Below are positions 9,793-19,564 of a stretch of 64,000 bases of DNA, one piece after another. Origin of the DNA: Lactococcus hircilactis (GTDB lineage Bacteria; Bacillota; Bacilli; Lactobacillales; Streptococcaceae); assembly GCF_009601015.1 (NCBI RefSeq), contig NZ_WITJ01000011.1, forward strand, positions 56,983 through 120,982. Direction: 5' to 3'. Below the pieces are notes generated by a model. The model was not told where the DNA came from, ran no database searches, and saw nothing but the letters and a program-made list of their open reading frames with translations. The number at the start of each line of letters is the position of its first letter. Position 1 is the stretch's first letter. The position numbers and the translations under genes are program-made.

Positions 9793-9977
9793 ATTAGTAA
9801 TCTCTATTAGGTAAATTTTGTTCTCTTCAATTTTACTCCTTCACCTTCAAATTTACAACTATTCATTTATGTTTTGTAAAATTTATTTTTTACAGCTTGA
9901 TTTTTTTATGACAAAAAAAGGAGGATGAGAAAATTTTGCTGTGAAATATTGTGCATAAAATGTGGTATAATGAAATG
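9793..9977. promoter_or_regulatory. Divergent control region between lrgA and the HAD gene
   Basis: It holds an inverted repeat GTAAAA-TTTATT-TTTTAC at 9877-9894, a possible operator, and the extended -10 TGGTATAAT at 9963-9971 reading right. AAAGGAGG at 9916-9922 lies upstream of that promoter and has no well-placed start codon, so it is not used by the HAD gene if the promoter is real. Confidence 0.5.
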
Positions 9978-10787
9978 ATGAATGCTGATATTAAATTAAT
10001 TGCTCTGGATTTGGATGGAACGTTGTTAAATGCCAAAAAAGAGATTTCAACTGAAAATGCTGCTGCGATTCAAAAGGCGCGTGCTAAAGGGATTCATGTC
10101 GTGTTGACGACAGGACGTCCGTTGGTTGCGATTCATTCTTATTTGGAGCAGTTGGAGATGACTGGTTTTGATGATTTTTCCATCACTTTTAATGGTGGTT
10201 TGATTCAAAGAAACACAGGGGATATTTTGTCGAAAAAAACGTTTACGCTCTCTGAGACAAAAGACATTAAGGCAATGACTCAAAATCTTGGTTTGCCATG
10301 TGATCTTTTAAGTGAAGGTGTGGTTTATATGACTGCTTCACGTGTTCCATCTTTGTATCCGACATTAAATAAAATTTTGACATTTAAGCAGGCGGAAATT
10401 GAAACGTTACCAAAACAGACGTTAATTAATAAAGTTGTTTCATGTACGGAAGCGAAAGTTTTAGATGAGAAGATTTTAGATTTTCCATCTGACTTTTATG
10501 ATAAGTATGAAATTTTTAAATCCCAAGCAAAATTAGTGGAATTCATGCCAAAAGGAATCAATAAAGCGTATGGTCTTGAAAAATTAGCCGACTTGCTTCA
10601 TTTGAACCCTCATGAGGTAATGGCGATGGGAGATGAAGAAAATGATCTTTCGATGATTCAATGGGCAGGATGTGGTGTTGCGATGGGCAATGCTGTTGCG
10701 CAATTAAAGGAAAAAGCCGCTGTCATTGCTGACAGAACAAATGATGAGAATGCTGTTGCTGCGGTAATTGAACAGTACGTATTTTAA
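9978..10787 (+). CDS. Cof-type HAD-IIB sugar/nucleotide phosphatase
   Basis: 269-aa haloacid dehalogenase phosphatase. The nucleophile motif is LIALDLDGTLL, motif II is VVLTTGRP, and motifs III/IV are the distal Lys and GDEENDLSM. The cap is type IIB. Such enzymes dephosphorylate sugar phosphates or FMN; the substrate is unknown. GTG 9951 is open in frame, but the extended -10 ends at 9971, putting the transcript start near 9978. That coincides with ATG 9978 (or the adjacent ATG 9975), so the message may be leaderless. Confidence 0.85.
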   Translation: MNADIKLIALDLDGTLLNAKKEISTENAAAIQKARAKGIHVVLTTGRPLVAIHSYLEQLEMTGFDDFSITFNGGLIQRNTGDILSKKTFTLSETKDIKAMTQNLGLPCDLLSEGVVYMTASRVPSLYPTLNKILTFKQAEIETLPKQTLINKVVSCTEAKVLDEKILDFPSDFYDKYEIFKSQAKLVEFMPKGINKAYGLEKLADLLHLNPHEVMAMGDEENDLSMIQWAGCGVAMGNAVAQLKEKAAVIADRTNDENAVAAVIEQYVF

Positions 10788-10794
10788 GAGAAAA

Positions 10795-11451
10795 ATGAGC
10801 GAACTCAATATGGAAAATCAAAATCCTCAGATTAAAAATTGGATTTTTAGTTTTATTTTTGCATTTATTTTGCCTGTCATTGCGTATGGAATTTTGAAGG
10901 GATTTAGGGTTTCTGATACGGTTTCATTAGGTGTGGCGACGGCTTTTCCTGTTTTATTGACGTTAGGGACGGGCATTAAAAAGCGTAAAATTAATCCCAT
11001 TGGATTGGTTGCGATTTGCGGTTTTCTGATTTCGATTGTGGCAGTTTATTTGACGCATGGCAATGATTTAGCGTTTAAACTTTGGCATCCGATTTTAACT
11101 GGGACAATTGGGATCGTTTTTCTTTTCTCAAGTGCCATCAACCGTCCAATTATGGGCGTGCTTTTAAAAAATAAGCACGTTATTTCTGTCAGTACTGACA
11201 GAAATGAGAGCGAAGATTTGCCAGATGAAAAACGTGAAATGGATCGTTTTTTGATGAGTTTTACTTTATTCATGGGAGCGATATTTGCGCTTCATGCGCT
11301 TGCAACGATCATGTTGGCGTTTTTGGTTGGGACAACTTCGTTTGTCTTACTCTCAAAAGGCATTGATATTTTAGCAATTTTACTACTGATCGTAGGGATT
11401 TATTTCATTAATAAAAAATTTTCAGAAGATGAAAGCGACACAAAAGCATAA
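10795..11451 (+). CDS. Multi-span membrane protein, VC0807-like
   Basis: About 218 aa with six or more hydrophobic helices, beginning IKNWIFSFIFAFILPVIAYG. It resembles the VC0807 family of unknown function. It starts 7 nt after the HAD stop, so it is probably co-transcribed; ATG 10810 is a possible later start. The palindrome copy at 11182-11205 is a perfect 24-bp inverted repeat encoding ISVSTDRN in the hydrophilic loop between two helices, a place that tolerates change. Confidence 0.7.
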   Translation: MSELNMENQNPQIKNWIFSFIFAFILPVIAYGILKGFRVSDTVSLGVATAFPVLLTLGTGIKKRKINPIGLVAICGFLISIVAVYLTHGNDLAFKLWHPILTGTIGIVFLFSSAINRPIMGVLLKNKHVISVSTDRNESEDLPDEKREMDRFLMSFTLFMGAIFALHALATIMLAFLVGTTSFVLLSKGIDILAILLLIVGIYFINKKFSEDESDTKA

Positions 11452-11465
11452 TTTGGAGGGATAAA

Positions 11466-12632
11466 ATGGGACTTTTTGACCGTTTATTTGGAAAAAAGAA
11501 AGAAAATGACGCAGTAACACAAGAACCAATAGAAGAAAAAACGACTCCAGCAGAACATGAGCCACTGTCAGTACTGACAGCGCAAGAACAGAGTGAAACT
11601 GCGCTTGATGATACACTAAAATCGTCTGTCATCACTCAAGCAGATGAATCTGAAGATGAGATTCAGATTGATGTGGACGCGCTCGCTGATATTTTTGTTC
11701 AGTCTCGTAAAGCTACTGAAAAGAAATATGAAAATTCTTTAAATTTGACGCGCCAAACTTTTGCAACGGGATTTAATGAACTTTTTGCAAATTTTAGAAC
11801 GGTCGATGAGGAATTCTTTGAAGATTTGGAAGAAACATTGATCATGTCGGATGTCGGTGTTGAATTAGCAATGGACATTACAAAAGAATTGCGCCAAGAA
11901 GCTAAATTGACCAAAGCAAAATCGACAGAGGATCTTAAACAGCTGATTGTTGAAAAAATTGTTGATAAATTTGACGAGGATAAATTACCGTCAGTACTGA
12001 CAACAGCACAAGGTTTGAGTGTTTATCTCTTTGTCGGGGTCAATGGTGTAGGAAAAACGACCACGATTGGCAAGTTGGCTGCGCGTTATAAAAGTGAAGG
12101 CAAAAAAGTTTTGTTAGCTGCAGCGGACACGTTTCGTGCGGGTGCAATAGATCAATTGGTAGAATGGGGAAAGCGCGCGGATGTAGAAGTAGTCACAAAA
12201 GAGGCGGGATCAGATCCTGCAAGTGTTGTTTTTGATGCGATGAAAAAAGCTAAAGATGAAGCGTATGATATTTTATTGATTGATACAGCAGGACGACTTC
12301 AAAATAAAGATCACTTGATGAAAGAATTAGAAAAAATCGGAAAAGTTATCCGACGTGAATTGCCAGATGCGCCACATGAAACGATCCTAGCACTAGATGC
12401 GACAACAGGGCAAAATGCGATTTCTCAGGCCAAGGAATTTAGCACAGTAACACCGATCACAGGTATTGCGCTGACGAAGTTGGACGGTTCAGCAAAAGGA
12501 GGCATTGTGCTTTCTATTGTCCAAAGTTTGCGTATTCCAGTAAAACTAATTGGTTTAGGTGAGCGGATTGATGATTTACAAGACTTTGACGAAGCGTTCT
12601 TTGTTCGCGGATTGTTTAAGGAATTATTATAA
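11466..12632 (+). CDS. ftsY: Signal recognition particle receptor FtsY
   Basis: 388-aa SRP receptor GTPase. It has an acidic N-terminal A domain (residues 1-75), then the NG domain with GVNGVGKTTT, DTAGR and TKLDGSAKGG. It docks Ffh-bound ribosomes at the membrane; ffh is at 53.5 kb. Two palindrome copies lie in the gene: 11565-11580 encodes LSVLT in the poorly conserved acidic domain, and 11990-12001 encodes SVLT just before the G domain. RBS is TTGGAGGG. Confidence 0.97.
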   Translation: MGLFDRLFGKKKENDAVTQEPIEEKTTPAEHEPLSVLTAQEQSETALDDTLKSSVITQADESEDEIQIDVDALADIFVQSRKATEKKYENSLNLTRQTFATGFNELFANFRTVDEEFFEDLEETLIMSDVGVELAMDITKELRQEAKLTKAKSTEDLKQLIVEKIVDKFDEDKLPSVLTTAQGLSVYLFVGVNGVGKTTTIGKLAARYKSEGKKVLLAAADTFRAGAIDQLVEWGKRADVEVVTKEAGSDPASVVFDAMKKAKDEAYDILLIDTAGRLQNKDHLMKELEKIGKVIRRELPDAPHETILALDATTGQNAISQAKEFSTVTPITGIALTKLDGSAKGGIVLSIVQSLRIPVKLIGLGERIDDLQDFDEAFFVRGLFKELL

Positions 12633-12636
12633 AAAA

Positions 12637-12754
12637 CTGTCAGTACTGACAGAAAAAGAGTGAAGAAAAAGGAGTTGTTTTTGGTTTAAAACAACTCCTT
12701 TTTGCTTGAAGTAAAATGAAATTTTTCAATCCGCTAAACTGTCAGTACTGACAG
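12637..12754. terminator. Bidirectional terminator flanked by two palindromes
   Basis: A 16-bp stem (12666-12681 with 12688-12703, 6-nt loop) with A- and T-runs separates convergent ftsY and fbp. Copies of CTGTCAGTACTGACAG flank it at 12637-12652, 4 nt after the ftsY stop, and at 12739-12754, 3 nt past the fbp stop. Confidence 0.85.
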
Positions 12755-12757
12755 CTT

Positions 12758-14680
12758 TTAATAGCGATCAAAGTGGGCATATAAGGCTTCTAAATCTTCA
12801 ATATCTTTGAGGAGTTGTTGCCCGACATGAGTATCGCGCACCCGTTTTCTTTCAGTGACTTGATCGACCAAACGCTTGACACTTATCATATCTCGACTTT
12901 CATTGACAGCTTCTAAAACGCTACTAAATGGCTGATGTGCTGAAAGTTGCATTCCAAAACTATTGTATAATAAAGTATACCCAGCGATGCCTGTTTCTTT
13001 TTGATAAGGTTTTGAAAAACCGCCATCAATAACAATTAAACGTCCCTGAGCTTTGATGGGATTTTCGCCATTCTTTTCTTTGATTGGCGTATGTCCATTG
13101 ATGAGATGTCCATCTTTTTGAAGGCCAAAATTTTCTAAAATATTCTCAATTGTTTTAGGATCTTCACGCAATTGATAATAGGCATTTTTCTTTTCATGAT
13201 GCGTCGTTTTATCCTCAATATAGTAGCGCTCAAACGTTGTCATCGCTTCTTTACCAAATAAAGAAGAACATTCGCCTACCCAAAGATACCACAAAAGATC
13301 GGTCGCCAAATCATCTGAAGTCTCAGGATTGATAAAGCTTTCGCGTACTTTTTGATCGAAATAATCTAATAATTCACGCCCAGCATAAGCCTTTTTTTCC
13401 AATCTAAAGGATCTTAAATCTCCATTGTCATGCAACGGCAAGCAGCCATGAATCAAGAGATTCCCGTTATAGCAAAGATACATTCCACCTTTCTCAAGAA
13501 GAAAATCGACGTGTTTTTTTAGCTTTTCAGAGGATTGAAAATGTGTCAAAAGACGTTGTGTCAGTATTTTTTCCTCCTGTGTTAGCACTTCAGGATGTTC
13601 AAAATCGAGTGTTGGCGCATTAAAATCCACTAAAGGATACGTTTTATCTTTAAGTCGAATGGTTTTTTGATCGAAATCAATGAAATTTAATACATCACGA
13701 TGATCTAATAAAAATTCTGGACGCCGATGAATCAATTGACTCTCCAGTTTGAATTGAAGGATTGCAGTAGCTTGTTGCAATTGATTAAGCAGCTGCTTTT
13801 CCTCCTCACGCATTGAAATGCCTTCTGTGATGATCGGTTGAAATGCTTTGGTGGGTTGATAATATGTTTTAGCATAATCAATCAAAGGACGCAGATTAAT
13901 TCCATAACGCTCTTCAAGAATATCTAAATTTCCATAACGTTCAGAAACACGGAGCACATTCATCATGGCTAAAGGAGATCCAGCAATTGTTGCCATCCAA
14001 ACAATATCGTGATTTCCCCACTGAATATCGACAGAATGAAGCCCCATCAATCGCTCAATAATCTGATCAGGATAAGGACCGCGATCATAAATGTCTCCAA
14101 CCACATGCAAATGATCCACCGTAAGTCTGCGAATCGTATCTGCTAAAGCAATCATTAAAGGGGATAATTGTTTTAAATCCAACAATTTTTTGATGATCGA
14201 TTCAAAATAATCTTTTTTATCCGTTGAAAATTCTTCTTCTGCGAGTAATTCTTCTAAAATATAACGAAATTGCTGAGGTAAAGCTTTGCGAACTTTAGAG
14301 CGCGTGTATTTTTCCCCGACAAATTTTGTCGTTTTCAATAACTCAATCAACTTGTTTTGTCGCCAGGTATCAAAAACATCCGGGCGCATTTTTTCAGCTT
14401 GATACTTGAGCTTTTCTTCAGGATAATAAATCAACGTTGCAAGATCTGAAATTTGATCCACACGATACGCTTTGAAACATTCTTTCAACTTTTCTTTGAT
14501 GCTTCCAGAGCCATTTCTAAGGACATGATTAAAAGCAGCATATTCACCATGAAGATCACTCACAAAATGTTCTGTTGCTTTAGGTAGCTCGCAGATGGCA
14601 TTTAAATTTATGATTTCCGTCAAAACTGCTGCTTTAGAATCAAACTGTTTTTTTAATAATTGATAATATTTCTCATCCAT
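12758..14680 (-). CDS. fbp: Class III fructose-1,6-bisphosphatase
   Basis: 640-aa Firmicutes-type gluconeogenic phosphatase that converts fructose-1,6-bisphosphate to fructose-6-phosphate. The metallophosphoesterase motifs are present: FVSDLHGEYAAFNH, VVGDIYDRGPYPD, QWGNHDIVWM and LINGHTPIKEK. The length equals the known class III enzymes. The SD GGGGAG stands before the ATG. It would be needed for growth on sugars entering below hexose level. Confidence 0.95.
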   Translation of the reverse strand: MDEKYYQLLKKQFDSKAAVLTEIINLNAICELPKATEHFVSDLHGEYAAFNHVLRNGSGSIKEKLKECFKAYRVDQISDLATLIYYPEEKLKYQAEKMRPDVFDTWRQNKLIELLKTTKFVGEKYTRSKVRKALPQQFRYILEELLAEEEFSTDKKDYFESIIKKLLDLKQLSPLMIALADTIRRLTVDHLHVVGDIYDRGPYPDQIIERLMGLHSVDIQWGNHDIVWMATIAGSPLAMMNVLRVSERYGNLDILEERYGINLRPLIDYAKTYYQPTKAFQPIITEGISMREEEKQLLNQLQQATAILQFKLESQLIHRRPEFLLDHRDVLNFIDFDQKTIRLKDKTYPLVDFNAPTLDFEHPEVLTQEEKILTQRLLTHFQSSEKLKKHVDFLLEKGGMYLCYNGNLLIHGCLPLHDNGDLRSFRLEKKAYAGRELLDYFDQKVRESFINPETSDDLATDLLWYLWVGECSSLFGKEAMTTFERYYIEDKTTHHEKKNAYYQLREDPKTIENILENFGLQKDGHLINGHTPIKEKNGENPIKAQGRLIVIDGGFSKPYQKETGIAGYTLLYNSFGMQLSAHQPFSSVLEAVNESRDMISVKRLVDQVTERKRVRDTHVGQQLLKDIEDLEALYAHFDRY

Positions 14681-14718
14681 TTTTTTCTCCCCATGAAATC
14701 GAGCGTTTTCATTTTTCT

Positions 14719-14727
14719 ATTATATCA
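14719..14727 (-). promoter_or_regulatory. Extended -10 promoter for fbp
   Basis: On the minus strand this reads TGATATAAT, about 40 nt before the fbp start. Confidence 0.6.
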
Positions 14728-14783
14728 CTTTAGATACATAAAAGAGAGGAAAGTTTATTTTTTGATTGAGGAAAAGAGGTCAA

Positions 14784-17009
14784 TTAGTGCAATAAATTTG
14801 CAGAATTTTGGCTCAAAGCATAAGGAAATTTATCTTTTGAGAAGCAATTTGGATTAGGAACAATGCCCAAATCAAAATGAAGCACACCACCAGCCATTAA
14901 TTGAGAATGGTTTAGAAAACTTTCTTTGACAGGAACATGATCCATTTTTACAGCATTCACATACAATTGCTGTGCTTGATTTGGCATTGCCTCAATGGTC
15001 AATGTATTTCCAGAAGAGAGGTGGAGTGTTGCTTTATCCCAAAGCGGCAAACCAATCACATACTCACCAGACCCTGCTGTGATAGGATAAAAACCAAGAC
15101 TTGAAAAAACATACCATGCCGCCATTGTTCCATTGTCCTCATCACCTGGATACCCCTTAGTACCATCATTAAACGTTTCTAACATGAGATTTTTAAGCAG
15201 TGCAGTTCCCATCCAAGGTTTGCCAATATAGTGAAACAAGTAAGGATAGTGAAAACTTGGTTGATTGGAGATGGCAACTTGACCAAATTCTAATGCCGCC
15301 ATTTCACTCATTTCATGAATCTCAAAACCGTATCCCTCAACATTAAAATCAGGGCGTTGATTGCAAAGTTCAATGAGTTTTTTTTCAAAGGATTCCGCTC
15401 CACCATGCAGCAAAACAAGACCAGAAAAATCATGTAAAACAGACCACGATGTTTGCCAAGCAGAACCCTCAGCGTAATCACGTCCCCACCGTGTCGATAG
15501 AAAATCCGCTCTAAAATGGCCTAATTGATCTTTTGCTCTCATGAACCCCGTTTTCTGATCAAAAAGATTTTTGTAATTTAGCGCTTGTTTTGCATAAAAT
15601 TTTTCTTTTTCCTGATCTGAGACAACCTTGGCCACGCGTGAAATACAAAAATCTGAAAACGCATAATCCAGTGTATGATTGACGGATTCATGAACGTCCA
15701 TCGGCACATAACCAAGATTTAAATATTTTAGCGGTGAGGTGCGCCCGTATTTAGGATCATGGGAAGGTGTCGTTGCTGCTTTTGTCATTGCTGACAGAAA
15801 TTCTGGCATCAAATCAAGTCGAATTCCTTTTATAGCGGCATCAGCAATCACCGCATCAATCAGCGTTCCAGGCATTAATCCACGCTCATCAGGAGAAAGC
15901 CATTTTGGTAAGTAACCAGACGCGTGATAAGCATTCAAAAATCCTTCCAGCATATCACCATATTTTTCGGCAGCAATTAAACTGTAAAGCGGATATACAG
16001 TTCTAAAAGTATCCCAAAATCCGTTATTCGTATAAAAAGGGCCAGATTTAACCGTTTTTGAAGTGGTGTCATAATGAATTTTTTCATGGTTTTCATTCCA
16101 TTCATAAAAAGTCTGTGGAAATAAAAAAGTGCGATAGAGATTATGATAAAATGTGGACACTTGCTTGTGATCGTGATGAGTGAGCTCAATGCGAGAAAAT
16201 AGATCATTCCAAGCATCTTCTGCATGAGAAAGATAAGTTTCAATTGACCAATGATTTTCACGTTCAAGATTTAAATGGGCCTGTTTAAAAGAAATAAAGG
16301 ACGTTCCAAAGCGAACATTTTGTTGCGCAACACTTCCAAATCCAATCTTGATTGCTCCGTCAGTGCCTGTATAAGTTCTGTCAGTACTGACAGAACAATT
16401 TTTTTCCCCGTCAGGATGAATCTCGACTGCAGTGTCAATAGAAATTGGAAAATCAAATGATAATCGAACATAAAATTTGAGTGATTTATCTTCTGAATCT
16501 GCGTAATTGATGACAAAAAATTCGATTGTTTTCTCATCTATTTTTTTCAGCTGAAATTGACCAGGCAAAGTTAAAAGCAACCCATTTTCTTTTTCAGAAG
16601 GATTTTGAAATGCCATCGCTAAAATTCCTCCATACATAGAAGGAACCAAGCGAGACTTAATGCGATAACGTAATGACGTAATGTCAAGACAGGCAGGATT
16701 AAATATTGCTTCATCTGCTCGATAAGAAGAAGTAGCGTGCCACAAAGAATTTCCGCCTAAAAATCCCGAAAAAGGGGTCAGTGTAAAATGTGAGAAATCA
16801 CCCATCCAAGGTGACGGTTGGTGAGTCAAACGAAATCCTTCAAACGTGCGATCCTCAGGATGAAAAAACCAAGCACCTCGACTTTGTGCTGTTGAAGGAG
16901 TGAAATAATTCATTCCCCAAGGCACTCCAGTATAAGGCAAACAATTCCCATGTGAAAAACTTCCAGAATTTGCAGTTCCGTGACGCGTATCAATGTGTTT
17001 GATGTCCAT
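14784..17009 (-). CDS. GH92 alpha-mannosidase (intracellular)
   Basis: 741-aa glycoside hydrolase family 92, calcium-dependent exo-alpha-1,2 (or 1,3)-mannosidase. The N-terminal sandwich begins DTRHGTANSGSFSHGNCLP, and the (alpha/alpha)6 domain carries GYPGDEDNGTMAAWYVFSSLG, the family signature. There is no signal peptide, so it acts in the cytoplasm on imported mannosides, unlike the many secreted GH92 enzymes. It lies 20 nt downstream of the GntR-type regulator and is co-transcribed with it. A 22-bp palindrome copy at 16375-16396 encodes CSVSTDRT. Confidence 0.92.
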   Translation of the reverse strand: MDIKHIDTRHGTANSGSFSHGNCLPYTGVPWGMNYFTPSTAQSRGAWFFHPEDRTFEGFRLTHQPSPWMGDFSHFTLTPFSGFLGGNSLWHATSSYRADEAIFNPACLDITSLRYRIKSRLVPSMYGGILAMAFQNPSEKENGLLLTLPGQFQLKKIDEKTIEFFVINYADSEDKSLKFYVRLSFDFPISIDTAVEIHPDGEKNCSVSTDRTYTGTDGAIKIGFGSVAQQNVRFGTSFISFKQAHLNLERENHWSIETYLSHAEDAWNDLFSRIELTHHDHKQVSTFYHNLYRTFLFPQTFYEWNENHEKIHYDTTSKTVKSGPFYTNNGFWDTFRTVYPLYSLIAAEKYGDMLEGFLNAYHASGYLPKWLSPDERGLMPGTLIDAVIADAAIKGIRLDLMPEFLSAMTKAATTPSHDPKYGRTSPLKYLNLGYVPMDVHESVNHTLDYAFSDFCISRVAKVVSDQEKEKFYAKQALNYKNLFDQKTGFMRAKDQLGHFRADFLSTRWGRDYAEGSAWQTSWSVLHDFSGLVLLHGGAESFEKKLIELCNQRPDFNVEGYGFEIHEMSEMAALEFGQVAISNQPSFHYPYLFHYIGKPWMGTALLKNLMLETFNDGTKGYPGDEDNGTMAAWYVFSSLGFYPITAGSGEYVIGLPLWDKATLHLSSGNTLTIEAMPNQAQQLYVNAVKMDHVPVKESFLNHSQLMAGGVLHFDLGIVPNPNCFSKDKFPYALSQNSANLLH

Positions 17010-17029
17010 ATTTTTACCTCATTTAGCAA

Positions 17030-18091
17030 TCATTTTAAAGTCGTATTTGTAGTGATAGATGATGTCGATTGACGCATCATCAATTGAACAGAAATATAAG
17101 TATCATCAGGAATCACTCCTGTTTCAATCCATGTCATTAACACCCGTCCAGCTTCTGCACCAATCCGATTGAAATCTTGTGCAATCGTTGTAAGCGGAGG
17201 ATTAGAAAGACCTGCCGCTTGAATATCATCAAATCCTACGATGGATAAATCATTTGGAATATGGAATCCAGCGTTTTGTAATTCTGTCATCAGCCCAAGT
17301 GCGATCAAGTCGTTTTCGCAAATCATTCCAGTGAGTCCAGACGTTTTGACATAATCCACAATAACACGCGCATTAGATGCTGGATCATTATAAGGCGTAT
17401 GAAAATCAATTGAAGAGTGATTGAGTGCATCAATATAACCGAGATAGCGATTTCGTGTGGTCTGAGGATGATGGATCTCATCGCTCATGATAAATCCAAT
17501 GCGCGTGTGTCCTGCATCAATCAACGCTTGAGTGGCAAGAAAACCGCCAGCTTTATTATCAGACATGACACAAGGAAAATCCAATCCATAAATTTTTTTA
17601 TCTAAAAGAACAACAGGGAATTTTATCGTCGAAAGTTCAAATAAAGCATCTAAAAATTCATCAGTGTTTAGCGGATAAAATACAAGACCATCAAAAGTTT
17701 CAGCAATCGTTTTTACCGGTGTTTCTCTTAAATAATCTCCATTTGTAATAAAAACCGTATATCCAAATTGCTTCACATAAGGAATCAATCCAACAGTGAA
17801 ATCACCAAAAGTACTTTCTCCAAAAGGGAGGATAAAAAGAATTTGCTTTGTCGTTTGCGATAACGTCTTTTTTTCGGAATTTTTTTTGACAAATGACCCT
17901 TTTCCTCGCGTTCGACTGACTAATCCAATCTGTTCGAGCTCATTAAGGGCACGTTTTGCAGTAATTCGGCTGACATGGTAAGTTTCTGAGAGTTCCAATT
18001 CCGTCGGCAATTTTTCTCCCACTTCAATTTTATGAGTGAGAATTTGATCTTTTAAATCTTCTGAAATTTTTTGGTATAAGGGAACAACCAT
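17030..18091 (-). CDS. GntR-type HTH / LacI-type sensor transcriptional regulator
   Basis: 353 aa. The N-terminal winged helix (residues 1-70) has PLYQKISEDLKDQI and the recognition segment TYHVSRITAKRALNELE. The C-terminal ~270 residues form a LacI/periplasmic-binding sugar sensor with GFIMSDEIHHPQTTRNRYLGY and LSIVGFDD. This architecture is that of AraR-like repressors. It is divergent from the transporter operon, and an operator-like site overlaps its own start region, so autorepression is likely. The inducer is presumably mannose or an oligomannoside, inferred from context. Confidence 0.9.
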   Translation of the reverse strand: MVVPLYQKISEDLKDQILTHKIEVGEKLPTELELSETYHVSRITAKRALNELEQIGLVSRTRGKGSFVKKNSEKKTLSQTTKQILFILPFGESTFGDFTVGLIPYVKQFGYTVFITNGDYLRETPVKTIAETFDGLVFYPLNTDEFLDALFELSTIKFPVVLLDKKIYGLDFPCVMSDNKAGGFLATQALIDAGHTRIGFIMSDEIHHPQTTRNRYLGYIDALNHSSIDFHTPYNDPASNARVIVDYVKTSGLTGMICENDLIALGLMTELQNAGFHIPNDLSIVGFDDIQAAGLSNPPLTTIAQDFNRIGAEAGRVLMTWIETGVIPDDTYISVQLMMRQSTSSITTNTTLK

Positions 18092-18111
18092 TTTCGACCT
18101 CCTTCATATTA

Positions 18112-18260
18112 ATGATATACCAATTATAACCTTTTTTTATAAAAAAACAAGTAAAAAAAGAGAAAACAATCAAAATAATACGTTTTTCCATTGACAAATC
18201 ATAAAAATAATACTATAATTCATTTTGAAAACGGATTTAATATTAAAAAAGATATACCAA
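18112..18260. promoter_or_regulatory. Divergent promoters, two operators and a cre-like site
   Basis: Rightward there is a consensus promoter, TTGACA at 18191-18196, a 17-nt spacer and TATAAT at 18214-18219. Leftward, TATAAT reads on the minus strand at 18123-18128. ATGATATACCAA at 18112-18123 overlaps the leftward start point; AAGATATACCAA at 18249-18260 lies just before the rightward RBS. TTGAAAACGGATTTAA at 18225-18240, at the rightward start point, resembles a cre box with one mismatch to the core. The combination suggests repression by the GntR-type protein plus CcpA. Confidence 0.7.
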
Positions 18261-18271
18261 AAGGAGACGCA

Positions 18272-18886
18272 ATGTCAAAATTAGCTTTGGGGAGCATTAG
18301 ATTTGGAGAGTGTTTAATTTTCACAGGGAAATTACAACTTTACTGGTTTTTAGTCGTCTTTCGTTATTTTATCTGTGGGGGAATTTATCCTGCCACAGCA
18401 GCTGTGATTCACTATTTGATCAAAAGTTATGAAGGAAATCAAGAAGCGCATCAATTGAATTGGAAAAATTTTTTGAGGACTGCTCAAATTAATTTTAAAC
18501 AAAGCAATCAAGTGGGATTTTTGAGTGGTTTTATTGGTGTCTTTTTATATGTTGATCTTAGAATCGCACTCGTTTTCACAAGAAATATTTATGTTACGGG
18601 ATGTTTGGGCGTGTTACTTTTACTTTTTATTGGGACATTTCTTTATCTTATTCCAAGTATTGTAAGATATCGTCTTACGCTAAAAGATAGTTTTCGACAG
18701 GCGTTTTTCTTACTCCTTGTCAATATTCCAAATACGATTGTGATGTTGATTGGGATGGGAATCGCACTTGTTACGAGCTTTTATATTCCACTATTAGTTT
18801 TGGTTCCAGTTCCTTTATTTCTATTAGTTAATAGTTGGTTTGCCTATCAAGGAATGAGAAAATTAGAGAAAGCGAATGAAAAATGA
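18272..18886 (+). CDS. DUF624 (YesL-like) membrane protein
   Basis: 204-aa membrane protein with about five helices, starting MSKLALGSIRFGECLIFTGKL, typical of DUF624. Members accompany carbohydrate ABC transporters in Firmicutes, including an N-glycan transporter locus in pneumococcus; their function is unknown. The frame is open from 18191, but AAAGGAG at 18260-18266 marks ATG 18272, and 18191 falls on the -35 element. Confidence 0.8.
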   Translation: MSKLALGSIRFGECLIFTGKLQLYWFLVVFRYFICGGIYPATAAVIHYLIKSYEGNQEAHQLNWKNFLRTAQINFKQSNQVGFLSGFIGVFLYVDLRIALVFTRNIYVTGCLGVLLLLFIGTFLYLIPSIVRYRLTLKDSFRQAFFLLLVNIPNTIVMLIGMGIALVTSFYIPLLVLVPVPLFLLVNSWFAYQGMRKLEKANEK

Positions 18887-19365
18887 AAATTTCAAAAAAA
18901 GGGGTCATCCTTCTTGTGCTCACGTGCTGTGGCTTTGTTTTTTTGCTGGCGCACTATGGAAAAAATGCGGATCAAGCACTGCCCCAACCCTCCAATCTGA
19001 TGCATTTAAGTAAAGAAGGAGAAGCGACAAAACGCATTTATGCCAAAACCATCACCGCAACAAATCAAAAAGACATCAGCAAATATGTATCCTACCTTGT
19101 GCCAAAAGCAAGAAAAAATACAACAAAAGCACTTTCTCAATTTTTTGAAAAACAAACCGTCAGAAACACGCTCCTTTCCTACCGTGTGTTAAAGTCAGCA
19201 AAGGGACATTTATTAGCAGAAGCAAAAGTGAAAAGCATCAATCAAAGCGGAACTCAAAAAAAGTACCGCGATAACATCACGACAATGAATATTTCGTATG
19301 TCAAAACACACGGAAAATGGTTAATTGATCTAACAACTGCAACGAATACACAGCTCTTAAAGTAA
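18883..19365 (+). CDS. Exported or membrane-anchored protein of unknown function
   Basis: 160 aa. The first 25 residues (KKGVILLVLTCCGFVFLLAHYG) form a signal anchor; the rest is a basic, soluble, alpha/beta-looking domain ending with YVKTHGKWLIDLTTA, which resembles the end of NTF2-like or DUF4878-type folds. Its ATG overlaps the upstream stop (ATGA), so it is coupled to the DUF624 gene. I do not recognise the family; context suggests an accessory of the glycan uptake system. Confidence 0.65.
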   Translation: MKISKKGVILLVLTCCGFVFLLAHYGKNADQALPQPSNLMHLSKEGEATKRIYAKTITATNQKDISKYVSYLVPKARKNTTKALSQFFEKQTVRNTLLSYRVLKSAKGHLLAEAKVKSINQSGTQKKYRDNITTMNISYVKTHGKWLIDLTTATNTQLLK

Positions 19366-19372
19366 GCATCAC

Positions 19373-19410
19373 GAATAAGAAGTCTTAATTTTTAAGACTT
19401 CTTATTTTAA
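19373..19410 (+). terminator. Terminator after the DUF624 operon
   Basis: A 15-bp perfect stem (19374-19388 with 19392-19406) carrying AAGAAGTCTTAA, followed by TTAATAAT. Confidence 0.8.
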
Positions 19411-19564
19411 TAATATATCTATTGAGCAAATCATAAAAAAGTCTATTAAAATCATAAAATGAAAAATTAGAAATAATTTAAAAATAATTTTTGTATAAAT
19501 ACACGTAAATCCTTTATTTAAAGGAAAGCTAATGTCATAAAAAAATAAAATATATTTTATGTTT

